The notes beneath the pieces are model-generated. The model made no database searches and had not been told where the DNA came from. It worked only from the letters and a program-made list of their open reading frames with translations. A stretch of DNA of 64,000 bases. It comes from an uncultured Clostridia bacterium. Its GTDB lineage: Bacteria > Bacillota > Clostridia > TANB77 > CAG-508. The stretch covers positions 20,323-84,322 of the forward strand of contig CAKPIA010000006.1 of NCBI GenBank assembly GCA_934162205.1, in the 5' to 3' direction. Both the position numbers and the translations under genes were made by a program. This document shows positions 38,409-46,307 of the stretch, piece after piece. How positions within the stretch are numbered: position 1 is the stretch's first letter; each line of letters starts with the position of its first letter.

Positions 38409-38819
38409 ATGAATAGATCAGCAATTAGAGAATTAACTTTTAGGCTTATATATAGTATGGAAATTCAAAAAGAAACAAATATAGAAGAACAAGTAGATTT
38501 ATATATAGAAAGCAACAATATAGATGATGAAAATGCTAAAGAATATATAAAAGATGTTATATTCGGTATTAATTCAAATGTAGAAGAAATAACAGAATTA
38601 ATAGAAAAACATTTAAAATCTGATTGGAAAATAGATAGAATTTCTAAAATTGATTTAAGTCTATTAAAATTAGCAATTTATGAAATAAAATATAAAGAAA
38701 TACCATATAAAGTTGCAATAAATGAAGCTATTGAATTGGCCAAAAAATATGGCGAAGATAATTCAAAAAACTTCGTAAATGGAGTTTTAGCAAGTGTTGT
38801 AAAAGAGTTAGATATATAG
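38409..38819 (+). CDS. nusB: Transcription antitermination factor NusB
   Basis: 136 residues, all helical. The RNA/NusE-binding family pattern is visible: RELTFRLIYSMEIQ at the start, WKIDRISKIDLSLLKLAIYEI near residue 77, and VAINEAIELAKKYGEDNSKNFVNGVL near residue 100. It functions in ribosomal RNA antitermination. AAAAGGAGC precedes the ATG, 14 bases after the DUF2273 gene. xseA follows. Confidence 0.95.
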   Translation: MNRSAIRELTFRLIYSMEIQKETNIEEQVDLYIESNNIDDENAKEYIKDVIFGINSNVEEITELIEKHLKSDWKIDRISKIDLSLLKLAIYEIKYKEIPYKVAINEAIELAKKYGEDNSKNFVNGVLASVVKELDI

Positions 38820-38831
38820 GAGTTAATAGTA

Positions 38832-40022
38832 ATGAAATATAATGCAGTATCAGTAACTGATTTAAATAAATATATAAAAGATAAATTTGAATCTGATGAA
38901 CTATTAACTGATATATTGGTAAAGGGAGAAATATCAAATTTTAAAAGCCATTACACAGGACATCTTTATTTTACATTAAAAGATGAAAATTCTTTAATTA
39001 AATGTATAATGTTTAAAAGTTATGCAGAAAGATTAAAATTTAATGCAAAAGATGGAATGAAAGTAATGGTTTTTGGCACTGTTTCTGTTTTTGAACGTGA
39101 TGGTGTATATCAAATATATGTAAAAGCAATGCAAGAAGATGGTTTAGGTGATTTATATACTAAATATGAAGAATTAAAGAAAAACTTAGAACAAGAAGGA
39201 CTTTTTGATATAAGCCATAAAAAGAAAATACCACAAATGCCTAAAGTTATTGGTGTTTTAACATCACAAACTGGATCTGTTATAAGAGATATAATTAATG
39301 TTTCTACAAGAAGAAATCCAAATGTATATATACGATTACTACCAGTTCCAGTTCAAGGACAAGGTGCAGCAGAGAAAATTGCAAAAGGAATTCAATTAAT
39401 GAACGAAAAAAAACTTGCAGATGTATTAATTTTAGCAAGAGGTGGAGGTTCATTAGAAGATTTGTGGCCATTTAATGAAGAAATCGTTGCAAGAGAAATT
39501 TATAATTCGGAAATCCCTATAATATCAGCAGTAGGACATGAAACAGATTTTACAATAGCAGATTTTGTAGCAGATTTAAGGGCACCAACCCCATCTGCAG
39601 CAGCGGAATTAGCAGTATCAGATATTTATGAATTAAATGATAAAATAAATTTATATAATAAAAGATTAAGATTAGCATTAAAAAAGAAAACAGAATTAAT
39701 GAGATTAAGATATGAAAAATGCATGACAAGTAGGGTGTTTAAAGATCCATTAAAAAATATAAATGACAATTATTTAATAATTGATAATTATATTAAGAGT
39801 CTAGTAAATAGCATTAGAATGAAGCAAAAGGATTCATCATCAAAATATATAGAACTGGTAACAAAACTAGATACTTTAAGCCCATTAAAAACTTTAACAA
39901 GAGGATATAGTTTAACAGAGATGAATGGAAAAATTATAAAAAGTTCTAAAAGTTTAAAACAAGAAGATGAAATAGATATTAAATTTTATGATGGAACAAG
40001 AAAAGCAAAAGTAATAGAATAA
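38832..40022 (+). CDS. xseA: Exodeoxyribonuclease VII large subunit
   Basis: 396 residues. An N-terminal OB fold (SVTDLNKYIKDKFESD, LVKGEISNFKSH), the catalytic domain with VIGVLTSQTGSVIRDI near residue 136, ARGGGSLEDLWPFNEE near 197 and SAVGHETDFTIADFVADLRAPTPSAAAE near 230, then coiled coil. With XseB it degrades single-stranded DNA from either end. TAGGAG precedes the ATG. Confidence 0.96.
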   Translation: MKYNAVSVTDLNKYIKDKFESDELLTDILVKGEISNFKSHYTGHLYFTLKDENSLIKCIMFKSYAERLKFNAKDGMKVMVFGTVSVFERDGVYQIYVKAMQEDGLGDLYTKYEELKKNLEQEGLFDISHKKKIPQMPKVIGVLTSQTGSVIRDIINVSTRRNPNVYIRLLPVPVQGQGAAEKIAKGIQLMNEKKLADVLILARGGGSLEDLWPFNEEIVAREIYNSEIPIISAVGHETDFTIADFVADLRAPTPSAAAELAVSDIYELNDKINLYNKRLRLALKKKTELMRLRYEKCMTSRVFKDPLKNINDNYLIIDNYIKSLVNSIRMKQKDSSSKYIELVTKLDTLSPLKTLTRGYSLTEMNGKIIKSSKSLKQEDEIDIKFYDGTRKAKVIE

Positions 40023-40034
40023 GGAGTGGTAAAT

Positions 40035-40505
40035 TTGAATAATAAAATAAAAAATGTAATAATTGTAATTATTTTTTCATTAATATTTAGTATATCACTT
40101 ATTATGATTTTAGATAGAAAAGATTCTTCAATAGATCAAAACTTAGTAAAAATAGAAAATGAAAATGTAGTTAATAATACAGTTAAAAATCAAATAACAA
40201 GTAATAATACTCTAAAAGAAGAGAATAATATTGATGCAAACAATATAAACGAAAATACAACATCAAATGTTATAGGAAAAGAAGAAACTAATTCTGAAAA
40301 AGAAGAGGATTCATCACAAAATAAAGAAGAAAAAGCAATTAATTTAGTAAAAAAAGAATGGGGAAGTGATGATGATTCTGTATATTTTAATATAGCAAAT
40401 AAAAATGGTAATAAATATACAATATCAGTAAATAGTAGTGAAACAACAGAAGCAATTGCTTGGTATGATGTTGATTTAGATACAGAAAAAGTAACATCAA
40501 ATTAA
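40035..40505 (+). CDS. Small membrane-anchored protein, unknown function
   Basis: About 156 residues. One hydrophobic helix at residues 6-25, an Asn/Glu/Ser-rich linker (about 30-95), and a C-terminal small domain containing AINLVKKEWGSDDDSVYF and IAWYDVDLDTEKVT, which resembles a PepSY-type fold in length and pattern. The start is read as the TTG at 40035 with AAGGAG 8 bases before; a GTG at 40026 overlaps the ribosome site. It sits between xseA and xseB, an unusual intrusion. Fold similarity is only a guess. Confidence 0.65.
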   Translation: MNNKIKNVIIVIIFSLIFSISLIMILDRKDSSIDQNLVKIENENVVNNTVKNQITSNNTLKEENNIDANNINENTTSNVIGKEETNSEKEEDSSQNKEEKAINLVKKEWGSDDDSVYFNIANKNGNKYTISVNSSETTEAIAWYDVDLDTEKVTSN

Positions 40506-40526
40506 TGATATATAGGAAGGTAAAAA

Positions 40527-40757
40527 ATGAAGGAAGAAAATAATTTTGAAGAAAAAATGAAAGATTTAGAAAATTTAGTTACTGAACTTGAAAAAGGAGA
40601 TTTAAATTTAGATGAATCTGTAAATAAATTTGAAGAAGGTATGAAATTATCTAAAGAATGTAATGATATTTTGCAAAAAGCAGAAAAAAGAATATCAATT
40701 CTTCTTGAAAAAGATGGAGATATTACAGAAAAAGATTTTAACAATAATGAAGATTAG
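40527..40757 (+). CDS. xseB: Exodeoxyribonuclease VII small subunit
   Basis: 76 residues of helical coiled coil: FEEKMKDLENLVTELEKGDL, LDESVNKFEEGMKLSKECND and KRISIL are family signatures. Several XseB copies bind one XseA. ATAGGAAGG precedes the ATG. It is separated from xseA by one small gene. Confidence 0.93.
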   Translation: MKEENNFEEKMKDLENLVTELEKGDLNLDESVNKFEEGMKLSKECNDILQKAEKRISILLEKDGDITEKDFNNNED

Positions 40758-40777
40758 GAGATAAATAAAAGGGTAAG

Positions 40778-41218
40778 ATGGAATATTTAATTAACTTTAT
40801 ACAAAATAAATATATATATATACCATTACTTTCATGGTTTGGTATACAAACATTTAAAGTGATATATGATTTAGTTACAACAAAGAAATTTAATTTTAAA
40901 AGAATATTAGGTGCTGGTGGAATGCCAAGTTCTCATTCAGCTGTTGTTATGAGTTTAACTACTTTAATAGGAAAAAATTATGGATTAGACAGTGCAATTT
41001 TCGCTATATCTTTAATATTTTCTTTTGTAGTTATGTATGATGCTGCTGGAGTAAGAAGAGCTGCTGGAAAACAAGCATCAATATTAAATAAAATAGTAGA
41101 GACACCTGGATTGTCAGGAGTAGAGGTTTCAGAGAGATTAGCAGAAGCATTAGGTCATACTCCTTTACAAGTATTGGTAGGAGCAATAATTGGTATAATA
41201 ATGGGATGTATCTTTTAA
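40778..41218 (+). CDS. Divergent PAP2 family membrane protein
   Basis: 146 residues with several hydrophobic segments. GAGGMPSSHSAVVMSL near residue 47 is the PAP2-like phosphatase motif, and VVMYDAAGVRRAAGKQA near residue 87 is the second. These proteins (DUF212) may be lipid or pyrophosphate phosphatases, but the activity is not settled. GGAGATAAAT upstream is a moderate ribosome site. It lies between xseB and fhs. Confidence 0.9.
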   Translation: MEYLINFIQNKYIYIPLLSWFGIQTFKVIYDLVTTKKFNFKRILGAGGMPSSHSAVVMSLTTLIGKNYGLDSAIFAISLIFSFVVMYDAAGVRRAAGKQASILNKIVETPGLSGVEVSERLAEALGHTPLQVLVGAIIGIIMGCIF

Positions 41219-41233
41219 AAGAGGGTGAAATTT

Positions 41234-42895
41234 ATGACAGATATAGAGATTGCAAGAAATACAAAATTAGATAATATAGTAGATGTTGCAAAAAATATAA
41301 ATATAAATGAAGATGATTTAGAATTATATGGAAAATATAAAGCAAAAATATCAAATGATTTATATAATAAAATTGAAAAAAATAAAAATGGTAAATTAGT
41401 ATTAGTAACAGCAATTAGTCCAACACCATTAGGAGAAGGAAAGACAACAATATCAATTAGTATAGCAGATGGACTAAAAAAAATTGGGAAAAAATCAATA
41501 TTAGCTTTAAGAGAGCCATCATTAGGACCTGTATTTGGAATTAAAGGTGGAGCAACAGGCGGAGGTAGAGCTCAAGTAGCACCTATGGAAGATATAAATT
41601 TACACTTTACAGGTGATATTCATGCAATAACATCTGCAAATAATTTATTATCTGCATTAATAGATAATCATATATTTTCAGGAAATAGTTTAGAAATTGA
41701 AAAAGTTATTTGGAAAAGATGTGTTGACTTAAATGATAGACAATTAAGAAAAGTCCAAACTGGTTTATCTGGCGAAAAAAATATGCAACCACGTGAAGAT
41801 TCATTTGATATAACTGTTGCTTCAGAAATAATGGCTATTTTGTGTTTATCAAAAGATTTAATTGACTTAAAGAAAAGGGTTGGAAATATAGTTATAGGAT
41901 ATAACAAAAAAGGAGAACCTGTATATGCTAAAGATTTAAAGGCAGAAGGAAGTATTGCTGTCTTATTAAAAGATGCAATAAAACCAAATTTAGTACAAAC
42001 CTTAGAACATACACCTTGTTTAATACATGGAGGACCTTTTGCAAACATTGCACATGGATGTAATAGCATAATTGCGACTAAACTTGCTTTAAAATTAGCA
42101 GATTATGCAGTAACAGAAGCAGGATTCGGGGCTGATTTAGGTGCAGAAAAATTTTTAAATATAAAATGTAGACAAGCAGAAATAAAACCTGATGTAGTTG
42201 TATGTGTTGCAACACTTAAAGCTCTTAAATATCATGGTGGAGTTGAAAAAGATAAAATTCAAGAAGAGAATATAGAAGCTCTTGAAAAAGGCATGAATAA
42301 TTTATACAAACATATAGAAAACATAAAAGATAAATTTGGATTAAATGTTATAGTAGCATTAAATAAATATAGTAAAGATAGTCAAAGAGAAATAGAATAT
42401 TTAAAAAATAAATTAAATGAAAAACAAATAGAATTAAGTCTTGTAGAAGGTTGGGAAAAAGGCTCTGATGGAGCAATAGATATAGCAAATAAAATTGTTG
42501 AATTATCAGAGAAAGAAGAAAAATTTACATACACTTATGAATTACAAGATGATGTAAAAACAAAAATAGAAAAAGTTACTTCTGAAATATATGGAGCCAA
42601 ATCTGTTATATACGAAGATCAAGCTATAGAAAATATTGAAAAAATAGAAAAAATGGGATATGGAAATTTACCAATTTGTATAGCTAAAACACAATATTCT
42701 TTTTCTGATAATGCAAAAAATCTAGAATGTGATGATGATTTTAGTATAACAGTAAGAAATGTAGAATTAAAATTAGGAGCAGGTTTTATAGTAATTTTAG
42801 CAGGTAAAATCATGACAATGCCAGGACTTCCTAAAGTGCCAGCAGCAGAAAATATAGATATAGATGATAATGGAAATATTATAGGAATTTTTTAA
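41234..42895 (+). CDS. fhs: Formate-tetrahydrofolate ligase
   Basis: Makes 10-formyltetrahydrofolate from formate, ATP and THF. TPLGEGKTTISISIADGL near residue 61 is the P-loop, and the EPSLGPVFGIKGGATGGG segment follows. The C-terminal LPKVPAAENIDID is conserved. 553 residues, typical. GAGGGTGA upstream and the ATG at 41234 are preferred over the GTG at 41225, which overlaps the ribosome site. It can supply one-carbon units and, in acetogens, serves the methyl branch of the Wood-Ljungdahl pathway; nothing else of that pathway is here. Confidence 0.97.
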   Translation: MTDIEIARNTKLDNIVDVAKNININEDDLELYGKYKAKISNDLYNKIEKNKNGKLVLVTAISPTPLGEGKTTISISIADGLKKIGKKSILALREPSLGPVFGIKGGATGGGRAQVAPMEDINLHFTGDIHAITSANNLLSALIDNHIFSGNSLEIEKVIWKRCVDLNDRQLRKVQTGLSGEKNMQPREDSFDITVASEIMAILCLSKDLIDLKKRVGNIVIGYNKKGEPVYAKDLKAEGSIAVLLKDAIKPNLVQTLEHTPCLIHGGPFANIAHGCNSIIATKLALKLADYAVTEAGFGADLGAEKFLNIKCRQAEIKPDVVVCVATLKALKYHGGVEKDKIQEENIEALEKGMNNLYKHIENIKDKFGLNVIVALNKYSKDSQREIEYLKNKLNEKQIELSLVEGWEKGSDGAIDIANKIVELSEKEEKFTYTYELQDDVKTKIEKVTSEIYGAKSVIYEDQAIENIEKIEKMGYGNLPICIAKTQYSFSDNAKNLECDDDFSITVRNVELKLGAGFIVILAGKIMTMPGLPKVPAAENIDIDDNGNIIGIF

Positions 42896-42981
42896 ATTAA
42901 TAAAAAAAGTATTGTAAAATAAAAAAGTGTACAAAATAAATAAAGATAAAAACAAGGAAAAAATACAAAGGAGCAAAAAGT

Positions 42982-44442
42982 ATGAAAATAAAGCAAACTA
43001 AAGGTATTACATTAATAGCATTAGTAATAACAATTATAATATTATTAATACTAGCAGGAGTAACAATAACGATGTTGACAGGAGATAATGGAATACTAAA
43101 ACAAGCAACAAATGCAAGAGAAACAAATAGTAAAGCAGAATTTGAAGAACAAGTAAAATTAGCAGTAATAGCATCAAGAGTAAATGATACAGCAAGTATA
43201 GATTTAAAAGCATTAGATGAAGAATTAAATAAAATAAGTGGAACAATAATAACAAAATCAGCAGATAATAATTTACCATGGACAGTAAAAAAAGGAAGTT
43301 ATGAAGTAACAATAACAGCAGATGGAACAATAACATCAAACACAACAGGAAAAGATGAACCAGTTGTTGAATCAGAAGTTGTAAAACAAGCGAAATCAGC
43401 AATGCCAGAAGGAGCATCAATAGACGCAACTACAAATGAAAACACAGGAATAGTAATGATAGATAGTAATCAAAATGAATGGGTATGGATAGAAGTACCA
43501 CCAACAGTATTTACAACTGCAAAAAATAGTACAGATTATGATAATATAAAAGCAGATTTAATAGCATATGCAAGTGATTATAGGGAAAGTTATACAGATA
43601 AGTGGTATGCTATGGATGGAGAAACATTAGTAACAGCGAGTACAGAGGGATTAACAGAAGCACAAAAATTACTAAATAATGGATGTGGATTAACATATAA
43701 TGAATATAATACAAATTATAATAAAATGTTAAGTAGCATATATAAAAATAAGGGATTTTATATAGGGAGATATGAAGCTGGAATAGCAGGTAGTGATGAG
43801 AATACAAGCTTAGCAAGATATAGTAGAACAGAAATAACAAGCAACACACCAAAAGCTGTAAGCAGAAAAGATATGATACCATATAATTTTGTGACTTGTA
43901 GTGATGCACAACAATTAGCAAATGGAATGAGTACAGGAAATAAAACAAGTAGTTTAATGTATGGAATCCAATGGAATTTAGTATGTAAGTTTTTAGAAGT
44001 AAAAGGTAATTGGGATACAACTGAGAATACAGCACAATATTATATAAAACAAAATAGTACAAGTTGGGGAAATTATGCTAATAGTAGTATAACATTATCA
44101 AGAGGAAAATATAATATAAATCCAAGTTTATCATCAAGCATATGGACACCATTTGGTACAGATACATTAAATTATGTAACATCAAGTAAAACCAATAGCA
44201 GTACATCATACTACCAATTATTAACAACAGGAGCAAGTGAAGATACTAACAAAATGAATATATATGATTTTGCTGGAAATGAATATGAGTGGATATTAGA
44301 GACTACTGCCAACACCTACAATCCTTGTAACGTTAGGGGAGGTAGTTGCAACAACGGTGGCAACAATCCAGCTTCTTGTTGCAATGCCAGTAGGACGACT
44401 AACAGCAATTGCGTCATTGGACTACGTTCCTCACTTTATTAG
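42982..44442 (+). CDS. Pseudopilin-like protein with a C-type-lectin-like C-terminus; DGR target candidate
   Basis: 486 residues. The N-terminus is a type IV prepilin leader, KGITLIALVITIIILLILAG, with Gly8 as the predicted processing site but Ile in place of the common Phe at +1. A helix (ATNARETNSKAEFEEQVKLA) continues the pilin spine. From about residue 160 the sequence has the FGE/C-type-lectin pattern of DGR target proteins: NEWVWIEVPPTVF, KGFYIGRYEAG, YGIQWNLVCKFLE, then YDFAGNEYEWILE near 427-439. The last 46 residues are rich in Asn, Cys, Ser, Thr and Gly, with an RGGS motif and GLRSSLY at the very end. Codon use and composition change abruptly there. AAAGGAGC precedes the ATG. Expected to be exported and exposed on a filament or the surface. 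Confidence 0.85.
   Translation: MKIKQTKGITLIALVITIIILLILAGVTITMLTGDNGILKQATNARETNSKAEFEEQVKLAVIASRVNDTASIDLKALDEELNKISGTIITKSADNNLPWTVKKGSYEVTITADGTITSNTTGKDEPVVESEVVKQAKSAMPEGASIDATTNENTGIVMIDSNQNEWVWIEVPPTVFTTAKNSTDYDNIKADLIAYASDYRESYTDKWYAMDGETLVTASTEGLTEAQKLLNNGCGLTYNEYNTNYNKMLSSIYKNKGFYIGRYEAGIAGSDENTSLARYSRTEITSNTPKAVSRKDMIPYNFVTCSDAQQLANGMSTGNKTSSLMYGIQWNLVCKFLEVKGNWDTTENTAQYYIKQNSTSWGNYANSSITLSRGKYNINPSLSSSIWTPFGTDTLNYVTSSKTNSSTSYYQLLTTGASEDTNKMNIYDFAGNEYEWILETTANTYNPCNVRGGSCNNGGNNPASCCNASRTTNSNCVIGLRSSLY
44302..44439 (+). other. Candidate DGR variable region (VR)
   Basis: The last 46 codons of the pseudopilin gene. By hand count G+C is about 46% over 44301-44440 versus about 28% in the preceding 140 bases. 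Seventeen of the 46 codons end in C, whereas AT-ending codons dominate elsewhere. AAC appears six times and TGC, AGC, TAC, ACC, GCC, GTC and GGC recur. This is the NNC spread expected when AAC codons of a template are mutated at adenines. No template copy or reverse transcriptase is present in this window. Confidence 0.6.
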
Positions 44443-44450
44443 TAGAGTGG

Positions 44451-44474
44451 TACTCTAAAGCCGTGATTAGAGTA
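44451..44474 (+). other. Perfect hairpin just after the candidate VR
   Basis: TACTCTAA (44451-44458) pairs exactly with TTAGAGTA (44467-44474) around an 8-base loop, starting 9 bases after the stop codon. No T-run follows, so it is not an ordinary terminator. DGR targets such as that of Bordetella phage BPP-1 carry a hairpin/cruciform directly after the VR that promotes mutagenic homing. Confidence 0.6.
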
Positions 44475-44517
44475 TAGCAATAAAATAACTTTAAGTGGAA
44501 AAAAGAGATTGTATTTT

Positions 44518-44557
44518 ATAGTGTATACATTTGAAAAATAATGTATACACTATTTTT
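44518..44557. terminator. Intrinsic terminator with a 14-bp perfect stem
   Basis: 44518-44531 pairs completely with 44540-44553 around an 8-base loop, followed by TTTT. The stem contains the palindrome GTATAC. It ends the pseudopilin transcript. Confidence 0.75.
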
Positions 44558-44600
44558 ATATCAATATAAATAGATCAAAAACATAGGAATTTTTTAAACA

Positions 44601-44629
44601 TTGCATTTTACATAAAATTGTGGTAAAAT
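44601..44629 (+). promoter_or_regulatory. Promoter with an extended -10
   Basis: TTGCAT at 44601-44606, 17-base spacer, TAAAAT at 44624-44629 preceded by TGG (extended -10). The leader to the next gene includes a 7-bp hairpin (44652-44658 with 44667-44673). Otherwise 44558-44705 shows nothing. Confidence 0.5.
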
Positions 44630-44705
44630 AAAAACTATAAAAAGTAAAAAAGCTAATCAAAAATTAGGTTAGCATACATTATGATTAAGACAGGAGGGAA
44701 AATTT

Positions 44706-45173
44706 ATGAAAACTTTAGCTTATGAAGTTGTTTTTCGGTTAGAAAATACAATACATGAACAAATCATTAATAATGGATTTATAGTTGTTTACTTTAATGA
44801 AGAAGATAATTTTAAGTTTTTAGAAGGCTTACTAACAAATGATTATATGTATGGAAAGCTGGAAAATGATAAATGGATTCTTAATTTGTATTCTTCATAT
44901 ATTCTTCAGGAATTATATTCTAGAAATGATGCAATGAAATTAACTGAAGAATTAGTAAATCAAATGGAAATTTCTTGGCAAGGAATTATGGGAATAGATG
45001 AGCTTGAATTTCCATTTGAGATTAATTTAGAATTGGAATATCCAATTAATAATGGTAAAGAACTTGTAAAGGAAAAAGTAAACATTGCTTGTGGGAGACC
45101 ATTAAGTGATGTTGAAAAGTATAAAAGTCTTATTGAAGATTTTAAAAATAATAAAGTTTTTGTAAGTTTATAA
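44706..45173 (+). CDS. Hypothetical protein, 155 residues
   Basis: A soluble acidic protein with no recognised domain. It begins MKTLAYEVVFRLENTIHEQ and has a mixed helix/strand pattern; an IGGACGRPLSDVE-like end is in fact NIACGRPLSDVEKYKSL near residue 126. ACAGGAGGG precedes the ATG. It has its own promoter and terminator, so it is a monocistronic unit. It lies next to the DGR-like target gene but does not look like the small basic helical Avd accessory protein, so I do not link them. Confidence 0.7.
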   Translation: MKTLAYEVVFRLENTIHEQIINNGFIVVYFNEEDNFKFLEGLLTNDYMYGKLENDKWILNLYSSYILQELYSRNDAMKLTEELVNQMEISWQGIMGIDELEFPFEINLELEYPINNGKELVKEKVNIACGRPLSDVEKYKSLIEDFKNNKVFVSL

Positions 45174-45200
45174 GAACGGTCAATGACCGTTCTTATTTAT
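45172..45200 (+). terminator. Strong intrinsic terminator
   Basis: A 10-bp perfect GC-containing stem (AAGAACGGTC at 45172-45181 with 45185-45194) with a 3-base loop and T-rich tail. Confidence 0.85.
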
Positions 45201-45265
45201 TTTGCATAATTTTGTAAAATATATAAATAATATTAATAGATTTATTTAAGGAGTTGATTATTTAT

Positions 45266-46189
45266 ATGTATAATTTTAGAACAGATTTAGCAACAGAAAG
45301 AAGAGATATATACAAAAAAGCAAATAGTATAGAAAATGATATAAATGGTATAGAAAGTACAAAAGAAGAAATTAATGATAAAATCTCAGTAGAAAAAGTA
45401 AAAATATTAAATGAAGAAGGAGAAAAAGCAATAGGAAAACCTATTGGAAATTATATTACAATAGATATTAAAAAATTAAAATTAGCACAAGAAGAGGATA
45501 TACAAAATGCATCAGAGGTATTAACAAATGAATTAAAAAATATTTTAGATATGCATGTACAAAAACAAGATGAGATTATAATAGTTGGATTAGGTAATAT
45601 ATATGTAACACCAGATAGTTTAGGTCCTAAGGTAATTAATGAAATAGATGTTACTCGTCATTTAATAAAATATGTGCCAGATGTTGTAGAAAAAGATACA
45701 AGAAGTGTAAGTGCTGTTGCTCCTGGAGTTTTAGGAACAACAGGAATAGAAACAGTTGAAATTTTAAAGGGAATTATAGAAAATACTCATCCAAAATTAG
45801 TTGTAGTAATTGATGCATTAGCATCTAGAAGTATAGAAAGAATTAGTAGTACAATACAAATTTCTGATACTGGAATAATTCCAGGTGGTGGCGTTGGAAA
45901 TGCAAGAACAGAAATAAGTGAAAAAACTTTAGGAATTCCAGTAATAGCTTTAGGAATACCAACAGTTGTAGAAACAGCGGTATTGGTAAATGATTCGTTA
46001 AATCTTTTTATAGATAAATTACAAAATGATGCCAAATCTAATTCATATTTAAATGAAATAAAAGAAAAAGATAACTACGAAGAAATAAAAGATGCTTTAA
46101 ATCCATCTGATTATAATATGATTGTTACTCCAAAAGAGATAGATGATTTAATAGAAAATATGAAAGATATAGTTGCAAGACGGCATTAA
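45266..46189 (+). CDS. gpr: GPR germination protease
   Basis: The spore endopeptidase that degrades small acid-soluble proteins at germination. The N-terminus has the processing sequence FRTDLATERRD. VGLGNIYVTPDSLGPKV near residue 108 and APGVLGTTGIETVEI near residue 152 are conserved, as is VIDALASRS near 180 and GGGVGNAR near 208. 307 residues, slightly shorter than Bacillus. I read the start as the ATG at 45266; AAGGAG is about 12 bases before it. A GCATA at 45204-45208 followed 17 bases later by AATAATA loosely resembles a forespore sigma promoter. Evidence that the organism makes spores. Confidence 0.93.
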   Translation: MYNFRTDLATERRDIYKKANSIENDINGIESTKEEINDKISVEKVKILNEEGEKAIGKPIGNYITIDIKKLKLAQEEDIQNASEVLTNELKNILDMHVQKQDEIIIVGLGNIYVTPDSLGPKVINEIDVTRHLIKYVPDVVEKDTRSVSAVAPGVLGTTGIETVEILKGIIENTHPKLVVVIDALASRSIERISSTIQISDTGIIPGGGVGNARTEISEKTLGIPVIALGIPTVVETAVLVNDSLNLFIDKLQNDAKSNSYLNEIKEKDNYEEIKDALNPSDYNMIVTPKEIDDLIENMKDIVARRH

Positions 46190-46247
46190 TTTTGCAATAA
46201 ATTAGTAATATTTTTTTCATAATAATCCTTCATACATTTGTCATAAT

Positions 46248-46276
46248 TTGACAAGACAGTAATAAAATGGTATAAT
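46248..46276 (+). promoter_or_regulatory. Consensus sigma-A promoter
   Basis: TTGACA at 46248-46253, 17-base spacer, TATAAT at 46271-46276: both hexamers match consensus exactly. It drives the glucosaminidase-like gene. Confidence 0.85.
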
Positions 46277-46307
46277 GAAGAGGTGCTTTCAAAAAAAGGA
46301 GGAAAAT

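Noticed and set aside
44518..44553. Perfect inverted repeat as a transposon end or repressor operator
   Set aside because: It is followed by a T-run and ends a gene, so a terminator explains it; no second copy was seen.
44706..45173. The 155-residue protein as a toxin or antitoxin
   Set aside because: It is acidic, monocistronic and has no partner gene or known toxin motif.
42896..45265. A DGR reverse transcriptase, Avd accessory gene or template repeat next to the pseudopilin gene
   Set aside because: I read both flanks. The 155-residue downstream protein is not basic or helical enough for Avd, and no near-copy of 44302-44439 was seen in the window. The DGR reading therefore rests on the target alone.
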